Shown here in pieces: positions 36,501-46,560 of a DNA stretch of 64,000 bases. The stretch's first letter is position 1. Each line of letters opens with the position of its first letter. The notes below the pieces were generated by a model. The model was not told the origin of the DNA and did no database searches. It saw only the letters and a program-made list of their open reading frames with translations. The translations under genes and the position numbers were made by a program. The stretch spans positions 186,001-250,000 of the forward strand of contig BDIU01000253.1 in NCBI GenBank assembly GCA_002118135.1, given 5' to 3'. This stretch comes from Trebouxia sp. TZW2008. Taxonomy: Eukaryota > Chlorophyta > Trebouxiophyceae > Trebouxiales > Trebouxiaceae.

Positions 36501-39500
36501 GTATGCAACCAGTGAGCGCTGCCCTAGCTCCTGCAACACACAGTAGTCAGGCTTGAGAAGCATGCAGTACTGACTTCAAAAGTGGATACAAAAGATGGCA
36601 TGACTAGGCTGCAGGAGACCAGGGCGCAAGTATGCCACCAGTGAGCGCTGCCCTAGCTCCTGCAAGATCGATCTTGAGTAGCGTGCGGTACCCGTTGTCT
36701 AAAGGGTTGAGCCATCAGGGTTTTGAGGGACTGTCAAGTCTCTAGATTGACAGCTTTGATATAGTTTTGTCTATCTGACACAAGGCAAATAGTGTCATGC
36801 AGCCCAAAAGCACTGTCCCTTGCCATGCAGAGCGACAAGGTCGCCACTACGTCAAGTCAGTGTTGGGTGGCAGACGATAAGACTCAAGCCAGGCACTAGT
36901 CCTACTTACGATTTACATTCAACGTCCTTTCAGAGACCCAACACGGTGGCCACTGGACACCTATCATCACTCAAATGAACAGTCTTTGGTGTTTGTCGAC
37001 AGAGCATCATGATGCCACAGACGCAGCCGTACCTGCTTTTGACAGCACATCTTGTATGCACCTTGGCAGAACCAAACAGGAGGGCCAGCAAGATTTTGTC
37101 AGCATACTCAAAAAGTACATGCAAGGTGCAAACGCCACACTGCGGTGTTGGCAACTCTCCTGTACTCTTTGACCTTGCTGACAAAAGCAAGCAGGATCTC
37201 CAAAGCATGCAGGACAGCCATTCCTGCCAGCACAAGCCCTCGCTGCAAGGACAGATGCACATTGACATACAAGTAATACGCTGACTGTGCAGGCTTATAT
37301 TGCATGGAGGGCAAGCCCTCAGCCATTGATGCAGGCAGCTTGCAAAGGAAAGAGCACGAGCAAATGGCAGGTATGGCCACACATGTACATTGCTGACCAT
37401 GCAGGCCTAAATTGCATGGAGGGCAGTCTCTCAGCCATTCATGAAGGCAGCTTGCAGAGGAACAAGAATTGGCAAATGGCAGGTACGGCTGATTGGTGTA
37501 AAATCTTGACAGGCAGTACAGCATTTGACCTGCACAAACCTTAGACCCCACAAAGGAACTCATACTGTGCAAACGGAGTTGAAGCAGAGCAGGTAAGCAT
37601 CTGACCTGAACAGACCTTGGACCAGACATAACAAGCCATACCTTGAGGACAGAGCCTCAGGAGAGCGGGCTGGCAACTGACCACAACAAACTCGACAATA
37701 TACCTGTACAACAAACTCTACAGCCAACCCCACACCAGACAGCTGAACCCATACCTTGATGGCATGGGATCCCAATTTTGGTCTAGGGTCTTTTGAGGTC
37801 AGATACTGTCCAAAGTACAATCCTTGGATACTCAGATACTGTCCTTGGACTTTACCTTGGACAGTATCTGACCTAAAGTCACCCTAGAGCAGACATGGCA
37901 AGCCTTGACAGCAGAGAGGTGCTCTTTGAAGAGCAGCCTCATGACTGGCCACAAGTAGCTCGACAAAAATCCTGTATCACGAACTCTACAGCCCACCCCA
38001 GACCAGGACTGGACCCATACCGTGACAGCAGAGTCCTTAAATAGTATCTAAATTGAACTGACCCTGCAGCAGACACTGGAGCCCATACCTTGAGGGCAGA
38101 GTCTTGTAGAGCAGGCTGGCAACTGGCCACAACTTCAACAATAAACTGTACATTCAACTCTACATTCAACCCAGACCAGACAGCTGATTCCGTATTTTGA
38201 GGGCAGAATACATGACAGTATCTGACCTAAGTTAGAAATGGAATCCCATACCTTGAGGGCAGAGTCCTTGGAAAGCAGGCTGGCAACTGGCCACGACAAA
38301 CTCAACAACAAAGTCAACAGCAAACTTCACAACAAACTCAACAGCCAACCCCGGACCAGACAGCTGAATCCATATCTTGAGGGCAGAGTCTTTGGATAGT
38401 ATCTGACCTAAACTGACCCTAGAGCAGAAGTAAGATCACATACCTTGAGAGCAAGTCTTTATAGAGCAGGCTAGCATACAGCCTACACACAATCTACACC
38501 AGACAGATATGTCCACATCTTGAGGGCAAGATATTTCAAGAGCAGGCTAGCATCCAGCCTGTGCAACACTGCATCACAAGGCTGAAAACCTAGAGCAGGA
38601 AAGGGATCCCATACCTTGAGGGCAGAGTCCTTGGAAAGCAGGGCCTGCAGGGCGCCTGTGATGGGCTGCTGCTTGCTGGGGTTCAGTTTTAGAGGCTTCA
38701 TGGGTACTTTGGCTGCTTCAAGGGCCTTGAGCATGGCCTCCTGCTCACTGGGCAGCAGCAACAGCAGCGCTCTTCCCTCTGCGTCCAAACACAAAAGAGG
38801 TTGGTTAATTTGTTTTGTCAAGGGACTTCTTGGTCACACTTGCAGCCTTGACCGCGTTGAGCATGCCCTTCTGCTCACTGGACAGCAGCAACAGCAATGT
38901 CCTCTCGCCTGCATTCCACTACAGCAGCGCGCCATCATACAGAACGCTTAGCATGTGGACGTCACCAATGGGCTGCTAAGCATTGATCGGACTGCCATTG
39001 GGTCAAAAGACAGATTTGCAATGCATAAAATGTTGGAATCTGAGCTCAAACCGAATGACCCGTATCCCCAAGCACGCCCATCAGCCGTCAGAACAAAATA
39101 TACTCAACACAGCACACAAGTACCTAAGAGTATGTGTCACTCAAACACATAACCGTATGCAATACATTATGCTTGCATATGGTTGGACTGTCACACTGCT
39201 ATACTGGGGATAAGATGCTTTTGGTACCTGGATATCAAGAGTCAAGACACACAGCAAAAGCCTTCACATGTTGTACATCAAAGCCAACACGATGCTCAGT
39301 AGCTGCGGAAGAGTAGGCTTTCGCTGTGTGCCTTCATGTCACATATGAAAGTGATCTGCTGACTAGCAACATATCCATTATCAAGCGCCCAAACTGTCAG
39401 CAGCAACACAAGAAACAGCGACCTTTTTGGCTCTTGGGCGGTTCAGAATCAAGACTGACAAAGACAGCCTGCATATGCTCCAAAACAATCTAAACACAGC

Positions 39501-42500
39501 GCCCAGCAGCTGCGGACTGAATACTTAACCCTTCAGCAACTGCTGGTGAGGAGCAAACAATGCATTCAGCAGCTACTGGGGATTGGATCTTCATTGTGTT
39601 CACCATGATGTACAGCATGTGCAGGCTTTTGTTTTTTGTCTTGTCTTCCAAAGATCTAGGTATAAAATGTAACGGCTGACCGGTAGTATAGCCATGGCAC
39701 CCAAATGATAAGCAGCAACCTGAGGCAACACAGCTTTTCCTGCCCTCCGGTGATTTAGAAACAAGGGGCATAATGACAGCCTGCGCGTGCTGTACACTAA
39801 AATGGACACAACGCCCAGTAGCTCGAATCTACCAGGCGTTGTAATCACCTTAGTGCACAGCATGAGTAGGCTGTCACTGTGAGTCTTAGGTTTCAACCAC
39901 CCAAGGGTCAAAAAGACTGTGTTTCCTTGTGTTCCTGCCCACATGAGGCGCTGCTGTCACTTTGTTGTGTAGCACGTGCAGGTTTTTGCTGTGGGTCTAG
40001 TGTCTTAACGACCAGAGGCCCCAAGCAATTGCATTATTGTGCTGCTGATCAAGAGTGTGGGCGCTGAACTCTGGCAGTCAGCTGTGTATCAGTCAGTTGC
40101 GCAGCAGTGTACAGTGAATGTGGAATGCTTGTTGTTACATGCAAAGTATGCAAAGTATGGCGGTCCTCCCAACTCAATCAAAGTAGCTGGGCATGTCGTA
40201 TCAAAGTCAATTGTGCAGAAATATGTCTCCTCAATGAGATTGTTGTCAGCTCCTGAAATGTCACTGGCAGTGATGCCAATTGCCGGGCATTTGACATTTG
40301 TGGACGTCCTCAGAACAGTGAGCAATTGGGCAGCAGGAACGATGACAACAGGGACCATTATTTTTGTTGAGCATGACCACCTGCAATGTATCTAGCTTGT
40401 GGACGTCCTCAGAACAGCGAGCAATTGGGCAGCAAGACCAATGACATCAGGACCATTGTTTGTGTTGAACCTTCCTTCCTGCAATGTATCTGGCGGTCCT
40501 GCCAGCTCTGTGGATGTAGCTGTGCACATCCTCAGGGAGAGTTGGCTGGCAACATCCAGCCCGTTGTTGAGAAACAAGTTGATTCAAATCAAATTCAAGA
40601 TACTGAACAGCAAGCTGTATCTGTTATGTGTCAGGCAGTCCTGCCAATCCAGTGTATGCAGCTGGGCACATCCTTGCAGCAGCCAGCACTTGTGCAGGAA
40701 TGCATTGGTGCACATAGGCTTCTTGTGGATCAGGCATCTATGACACAACAACTGCAGCATGATCGCCATTGTTACCGGCAATGTATCTGGCGGTCCTGCC
40801 AACTCTGTGAATGTAGCTGGGCACATCTTCAGGGCAGTCAGCTTGCAACACCCAGTCCACAGTCGGGAAATCCAACCCCCGGGCAGCAATGTCAGTGGCA
40901 AAGAGCACGCTGCCCGTCTTTGCCTGCAAGCCCATGTCAAGATGTGTCAACAACAACGGAGCGGAAAAGTGCGCTTGAGTTGCTTGATCTGGCCGAGCTA
41001 ACAACATCATGAACCGGCATGGAGTGCAATGTCGTGCTGCATGGGGCATACCTCAGTAAAACCTGAAAGTGACAGTGACGCTTGAACTGCTCTGTTCTGC
41101 CAGGCAGGCCCCGGAGGAGCACCCCTGGGCGCAATCTCTCTAAGGTCTCGTACGTGAACGAACAGAACAGAACGAAACACAACAGACTGCAATGCTGAGC
41201 TACTTTGGCCTACTTCACAGAAGTTGTAAAAGACAGCCGTGCGCTTGAATTGCTTCATCTTGCCATGCAAACGTCTGAGCGGCATTCCAGACCGCAGCTT
41301 CTTGGATGCCTCATACATGAATCTTGTAGAAAAGAACAAGACACACTGCAACACGACGCTGCGCTGCATGAAGCATACCTCACAGAAGTCATAGAAGACA
41401 GCCATACGCTTGAACTGCTTCATCTTGCCGTGCAAACTTCTGAGAGGCACCCCAGGCCGCAGTTTCTTGAAGGCCTCATACATGAACTTGACCTGCTTGC
41501 ATGTGGATAGGAAGACGATGACCTTGGACCGCAGGTGCGTCTTGATGAAGGACCACACCACGTTGACTTTCTCTTGCAGCTCGCACACCATGTATGCCTG
41601 CACCACAGCACAGCTCAGCACTCTATCACACTCTGAAGGTAAGCTTGTTGCCAGTGCATGGAGAATGGCGGAAGTAAATTGTATTAATTGAATGAAGAGT
41701 TGCCAGGAGGCAGGGCAGAGCAGGGCAGGGCAGGGCACTGCACTGACCTGTTGCAGCTTGACAGGTGTGGGCATAGCAGCCTCAGCATGCACAGAAATGT
41801 ATTCTGGCGCCTCCAGACTCAGTCGAGCCAAATCCTTCACAGACTTGGTCTGAGTGGCTGAGAACAGCATGGTCTGACGGTGCCTGGGTAGGTTTTCCAG
41901 GATGGCGTTCAGGGTTGCTGAGAACCCCATATCCAGGATCCTGTCTGCCTCATCCAGGACTAGGGCCTGCAGTTGGCTGGCATCGAAGCCGGGGGTCTCA
42001 TCCATGTGCTGTAGCAGGCGACCAGGTGTGCAGACCAACATGTTCATGCCTGCAATTGCATGCAACAAAGTCAGATGTGATGCTGTCAGATACAGTGAGG
42101 ACAACATCGCTCCCACAAAAAGCCGTGGGTATCATTCATATGCTGAAGGAGGCGGGCAGGACTACAGAACAAAATGTTCATGCCTGCAGTAACACCTGAT
42201 GCACTTGATGCGATTGGGTCACATGTGCTGCATTCAGCTATGATGAGGATAAGGTACAGCCCTCTTAAAGTCAGGTGCTGCACTGGAACACAGGCATCGC
42301 TGCACTGAAACACAGGCATCGCATGCAGCAGATGCAAGGTACTTTGCCAGAAGTGGGTGCTGCTGACTAAACGCAAAGGAGCTGATGCAGTTGTATAGAA
42401 CAGCACTGCCAGTCCTGCCTGCAATGATAGTGTACAGCTTGCATGTATGCAGTCTGACTGTAGCAGCTTATGTCCAGCATGATCCCTGATTATGACAGAT

Positions 42501-43682
42501 TGAACGTAAGCAGAAGGAAGGCATGCAGACTAAATGTGTGCGTTGTATGCAGCAGAGCATCAGGCGGTGACGCACCCTTCACGCGTTCCTGCTCTTCTTT
42601 CACCTTCTTGCCACCAATTAGCAGACCTGCGCTGAGCTCATGCTTCTTGCCAATCTTACGCAGCTCATCAAAGATCTGCAGTGCCAACTCCCTGGTTGGG
42701 GAAATGACAAGGGCCCCTAGACCATCCAGGGGACCCCATTTCAGCCTGTACAGCTTCTCTATCACCTGCAACAAAAAAGGACCATTTCCAGTCATTGGTT
42801 TTGTCACATATGCATGCTAGTCAGGCTCTGGAGGCCCAGCTAGGTACATACAGGAGCAATCAAGTATCTCTCATCAGCTTCCGGGAACTCAATGATGTGC
42901 AGAGATTTGAGTGACACGAGGAGTGATTTGCACTGGCACAAACTAGATTTGAACAGAGCTGCCTCATTGCTTTGGTGTGAACCTAGATGGGTCATAGAAG
43001 GTTACTAACAGGCATGTGAATGATGACCAACCAGGATTGAAAGGTTGAGCTGGGGAGGCTGCATGCTGATCAGCCTGTGTTGTACACTCAAGATGTGTCC
43101 TGTTGCTTGCCTGAGATATGCAGCTCAGCGCTTGCTGCATGAGTCTAGCTCTCTATCATCTAGCTGTCAGTAATTTGATGCATCATGGCAAGCAGCAGAT
43201 GTGAACGCTGAAGCGAGTTGAGTTGCATGCACGCACGTGTGTGCGACAGCTGAGCTTCCGGGCACTGCAGTTTGAGAGTAGCTTGAATGCTGACATCAAT
43301 TCACAATGCTAGCAGCTCGTGCAAGGAGGCTTACAGGGATCAAGAAAGCTAGAGTCTTGCCAGAGCCCGTCTTTGCAGCCCCAAGAATGTCTCTGCCACA
43401 CAGAGCATGAGGGAGAGCAGCTCTTTGGATTGCAGTCAGCTCTGTGAATTTAGACTGTGCCAAGCCATCCTTGGTATATTGGCTGATCGGCAGCTCCTCG
43501 AATAGCTTGGCAAAGGCGTACGACTTGATTTTGCCATCATTACTTGCCGCTAATACATCTGTATTTGGTGCTGGCTTGCCGAGTTCCAGCGACTGCTCAA
43601 GCTGCTTGATCTCGGCGGCCTCGATCTGCGAACGCTTGCCGCCCTGCGCTGCGGTGTGGTAGAACTTACGCTGGCGGGCCAT
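33575..43682 (-). CDS. DDX10: DEAD-box RNA helicase DDX10/Dbp4
   Basis: Nucleolar ATP-dependent RNA helicase needed for small-subunit rRNA processing (U14 release in yeast Dbp4). Ten exons chain in frame: 43682-43335, 42765-42576, 42049-41748, 41597-41379, 40923-40776, 38778-38615, 36360-36199, 35943-35312, 34513-34348, 33910-33575. They give 889 codons including the stop. Motifs: FEELPIS, Q motif region FTELTAIQ, motif [10 protein letters not shown], Ia [29 protein letters not shown], then [24 protein letters not shown] and [10 protein letters not shown]. After the core come the Dbp4-specific block [38 protein letters not shown], an acidic linker (D-run in exon 8) and a basic/acidic tail. 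The start is 239 bp from PHF5A on the other strand. Introns carry heavy exon-edge duplication. Confidence 0.96.
34395..34850 (-). repeat. Copies of the DDX10 exon 9 acceptor edge
   Basis: The real exon 9 start ([25 protein letters not shown]) at about 34420-34513 is repeated upstream at about 34560-34685 and 34740-34845, each ~110 bp long with acceptor (cacctcacccctgaat). The middle copy contains a C13 run at 34613. Confidence 0.85.
34855..35365 (-). repeat. Four copies of the DDX10 exon 8 donor edge
   Basis: Real exon end (coding ..[15 protein letters not shown], donor 35311/35310). Copies downstream at about 35175-35225, 34995-35060 and 34860-34925 keep gctgcagctca and tgctctttagcaagcaatgcc-like sequence. 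Confidence 0.75.
36120..36191. repeat. CAGCA pentanucleotide microsatellite, ~14 units
   Basis: Near-perfect (agcac)n over ~70 bp that begins 8-9 nt past the donor of DDX10 exon 7 (donor 36198/36197). On minus it reads tgctg tgctg. Confidence 0.95.
36280..36670 (-). repeat. Copies of the DDX10 exon 7 acceptor edge
   Basis: Real exon start ([24 protein letters not shown]) at 36284-36360. Copies at about 36456-36540 and 36590-36665 are ~85 bp each and highly similar (gagcgctgccctagctcctgcaa). The upstream copies also keep an open frame for most of their length. Confidence 0.85.
37190..37490 (-). repeat. Two to three ~110-bp intronic tandem units in DDX10
   Basis: attgcatggagggcaagccctcagccattgatg...caaatggcaggtatgg at 37297 recurs at 37407 (caaatggcaggtacgg), with a weaker unit near 37190. 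Source not identified. Confidence 0.75.
37615..38650 (-). repeat. Eight or more copies of the DDX10 exon 6 donor edge
   Basis: The authentic exon end (coding ..LLSKDSALK, donor 38614/38613) lies at 38612-38650 as ataccttgagggcagagtccttggaaagcagg. The same ~30-50 bp block appears downstream near 38515, 38440, 38370, 38250, 38200, 38090, 38020, 37745 and 37640. Several are nearly exact over 30 bp (for example 38250). Most keep the GTAT donor. Confidence 0.85.
40150..40870 (-). repeat. Four copies of the DDX10 exon 5 donor edge
   Basis: Real exon end (coding ..[13 protein letters not shown], helicase motif VI; donor 40775/40774) at 40776-40840. Copies of tctggcggtcctgccaactctgtgaatgtagctgggcacatc-type sequence are at about 40490, 40625 and 40155. 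Confidence 0.85.
41050..41480 (-). repeat. Copies of the DDX10 exon 4 donor edge
   Basis: Real exon end (coding ..[20 protein letters not shown]..) at 41379-41500. Copies at about 41205-41330 and 41050-41170 keep 100-120 bp, including decayed FMYEA..KLR.G.PLR.LHGK coding sequence. The near copy stays open in the same frame. Confidence 0.85.
41712..41738. repeat. GGGCA pentanucleotide microsatellite
   Basis: Five imperfect units starting ~9 nt downstream of the DDX10 exon 3 donor (41747/41746). Confidence 0.8.
41995..42185 (-). repeat. Copy of the DDX10 exon 3 acceptor edge
   Basis: Exon start ([22 protein letters not shown]) at 42000-42049 is repeated at about 42126-42185 (..[22 protein letters not shown]) with its own CTGCAG-type acceptor, 136 bp upstream in transcription. 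Confidence 0.85.
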
Positions 43683-43921
43683 GCTGCGGGCAGCGCTTCA
43701 CGGCGCTGCAACGCGTTCAAAGACTTGTTAAAGTGCGATGGTCTCGGAGCCTTTTCAGGGCGGCAAACCCTAACCAGGTTGTCGAAGTTTCCGCAAATTT
43801 GCTTTCTTAGGCGCAGTGCTAGATCATATTTTTGGGCAGAACAGCTTAGCAGGATCACGCACCAGAGAGACAGGTTGCGTTTGCTGCAGGTCCACCAGCA
43901 AGGCCGTCGGCCTGCGCGGCA
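43683..43921. promoter_or_regulatory. Divergent promoter region DDX10 / PHF5A
   Basis: 239 bp separate the two start codons on opposite strands. No TATA box is clear. It must hold both 5' UTRs and core promoters unless one gene has an upstream non-coding exon. Confidence 0.6.
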
Positions 43922-44640
43922 ATGGCGAAGCATCACCCTGATCTGATAATGTGTCGGAAGCAGCCCGGCATAGGTACGTTCAGCTTTTCGTGGTAGTACG
44001 CATGTTGCTATCTGTCTCAAACGGCTGACGTACGTTTCTTGTGTGCTGCAGCGATTGGGCGATTGTGCGAGAAATGTAAGTGCACCTCCACATCTCTGCC
44101 TGGGGCAAGCATACCTAGCCTTCGCCAGATTGTGTCAAACGCTGCTCGTGTGCTCACGTAGGTGATGGTAAATGCGTCATTTGTGACTCATATGTCAGAC
44201 CTGCGACGCTTGTTCGCATATGTGATGAGTGCAACTATGGGTCATACGCTGGCCGGTGCACCATCTGTGGTGGTATTGGCATCTCAGATGCTTACTATTG
44301 CAAAGAATGTACACTTCAAGAGAAAGATGTAAGTGGTCGATGTTGTGAATGTCTGCTGGCTGCTGCTGCAGTTGTGCATTGTGACAGACTGACTGCAACC
44401 CTGCATGCCGCTGCATCACAGGACCAACACAGTGTGCCTGATAGCGACATATCTGCTCAAATGCTGCATCTGACAAGTCTCAGCTTCTGCCCTTTGACCA
44501 GTTCTGTGACTTTTGTTTTCAAATCAGACTCAAACGCATGCCTGCTGCAGAGGGATGGCTGTCCAAAGATTGTCAACCTGGGCTCAGCAAAGACGGATTT
44601 GTTCTATGAACGCAAAAAGTATGGCTTCAAGAAGCGGTGA
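43922..44640 (+). CDS. PHF5A: Splicing factor 3B subunit PHF5A (SF3b14b/Rds3)
   Basis: Small zinc-knuckle protein of the SF3b complex of U2 snRNP, which helps hold the branch-point adenosine. Four exons: 43922-43973, 44052-44075 (24 bp), 44162-44328, 44551-44640. They give exactly 110 residues, the family length. The sequence [16 protein letters not shown], the repeated CxxC pairs (CEKC, CVIC, CDEC, CTIC, CKEC) and the end [14 protein letters not shown] are near identical to the eukaryotic consensus. Introns are short (78-222 bp) and show no exon-edge copies, in contrast with the long minus-strand genes. Confidence 0.99.
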
Positions 44641-44756
44641 CCCCACAGGCTGGCAGGCCTTCGCCTGCCTGTGCCAGCCTGAACTGGGTCTGTCTTCGGG
44701 ATCAGATGCCATTGGCGTACCTTGTTTTAGTGTACCGTAGTGAATCAGTTCATGAT

Positions 44757-44761
44757 TGTAA
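44757..44761 (+). terminator. Candidate TGTAA poly(A) signal of PHF5A
   Basis: TGTAA ~117 nt after the stop codon. Position and motif suit a green algal 3' UTR; not proven. Confidence 0.4.
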
Positions 44762-45419
44762 TTTACTGTAGTAAATGACTGGTAGCAATACCAAGAGTCT
44801 TTTTGTGGCACATGGTGGCAGTACATACAAACGATGTTGTGAGGTTGTAGAATGACTTGCAGCTCTAGCTCTGAAAAGCCTTTGCGAGCTGCCAGCAGCA
44901 TATGTCCTGGTGTCCGTGTTTTAGTGCCATGTAATCAACGTTTCAAACAGGAAGTAAGGAACATGTAAGTGCTTACAGCATACAGAGACGCAAAAGAGGA
45001 TTTCAAAAAATCAGATCAAAAGCGCATGGCCAGAATGCAGCCCATGTCACCAGCAACGTTGCTGTCAACTGCTGGGATCGGCATCAGATTCCCGATATCA
45101 GATTGTGGTCCACTTGGTGGCTGAGCTAATTTTGCATGACTTGGCAGTAGCTGCATAAGGACATGGCTGTGTTGTAGCATAACAGTGCAGAAATTCAGCA
45201 AGAAAAAATGGGAGAGTGTCAGCAACATCAAATGCATAGGTGGTTCCTGAACTGCTGTTCCTTTGCCCTAACATCCTAGACTACGTACTACCTATAGCGA
45301 TGGCCACCGCAAACCATCCCCATAGCTATCCGTCTCCTAGTCAGCACTTACAAGCAATGCTATCTCACACTGTATCAACCATCCTCGCAATCAGCTGTGA
45401 TGATGGTGGCTGTTTTCTC

Positions 45420-46560
45420 TCTCACCAAAACGTTGCTGCCACGTCTGAGCTGCATGCCTGCCCTCAGACTGAATCAGCTGTGGTGATGGTGCCTGTCGGC
45501 AGAATGTTGCTGCTGCCATCTTCAGGACTGAGCTTTGTGCCTGCCTTGGCTATGTATCAGCTGTGATGATGATGACTGTTTGCTCTCTCGCCAAAATGTT
45601 GCTGCTGCCATCTGTACGTCTGAGCTGCATGCCTGCCCTCAATGTTACCCAAGGCAGGGAACTCAGCATCCAAGCTGTTCTCTCTTGAGCCTCCCTCAAC
45701 AAAAGACGGGCGGCGCGACAGCCGATGATCTCCACCCAAAGGAGCAGCAAAACTGGTCGTCCCAGAACCTGCTCTGAGTGAAGGCCGCCGCACTTCTGGA
45801 ATGATGATTGGGCGGGCATGTGATGAGGCAGGAGTGGGAAGTGAATGACCTTCCAATGTCAACAGCCCTGTGGTGGCGCTGTGCATGTCGTCTTGAAGCC
45901 CTCCTGGCCAAGATGAGTTGCTGGAGTCCAGTGACCCCATGACTGCTTGCTCACTGGGGCTGATACCTGACAGACCTGTGTCACACATCACAGAACATGA
46001 GTGACACAGTACAGCAGTGCAACAACACAAGACAGCACCTCGACAATGAATGCTTGTTTGGTGCACAAGCATGCTGTCCTGCAGCCCTACTGGCCAAGCT
46101 GAGTTGCTGGAGTCCAGTGAACCCACAATCGCTTTGCTCTTTGGGACTGATGCCTGACAGACCTGTGCCACACATTAGAGCTTTTTGAGAATACAATGCA
46201 GCACTTGGACAATGCATGGCAGCACTTTGACAATGAATCTCTGTTTGGAGCAACTGCAATGTTGTCCTGAAGCCCTCCTGGCCATAGTGCATTGCTGGGG
46301 TCAAGGGAACCCATGATTGCTCACTGGGGCTGATGCCTGACAGACCTGTGCCACACATCAGAGCAATTTTAAGTATAATGCAGCATTTCAACAACATATG
46401 ACAGCACTTTGAAAGTGAATGCTTGCTTGGTGTTGTGCATGTCATCCTGAAGCCCTCCTGGCCAAGATGAGTTGCTGGAGTCCAAAGAATTCATGATTGC
46501 TTGCTCACTGGGGCTGATGCCTGACAAACCTGTGTCATGCAACACAACATGTCAAAGGAG
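45420..46560 (-). repeat. Intronic and 3' copies of phospholipase tail exon edges
   Basis: Copies of [25 protein letters not shown] coding (tcttgaagccctcctggccaagatgagttgctggagtcc) at about 45890, 46080, 46270 and 46445, each followed by a gtgtcacaca-type stretch, in ~180-bp steps. At the 3' end, gttgctgctgcca..tgagctgcatgcctgccctca recurs at about 45430, 45505 and 45598. Confidence 0.8.
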
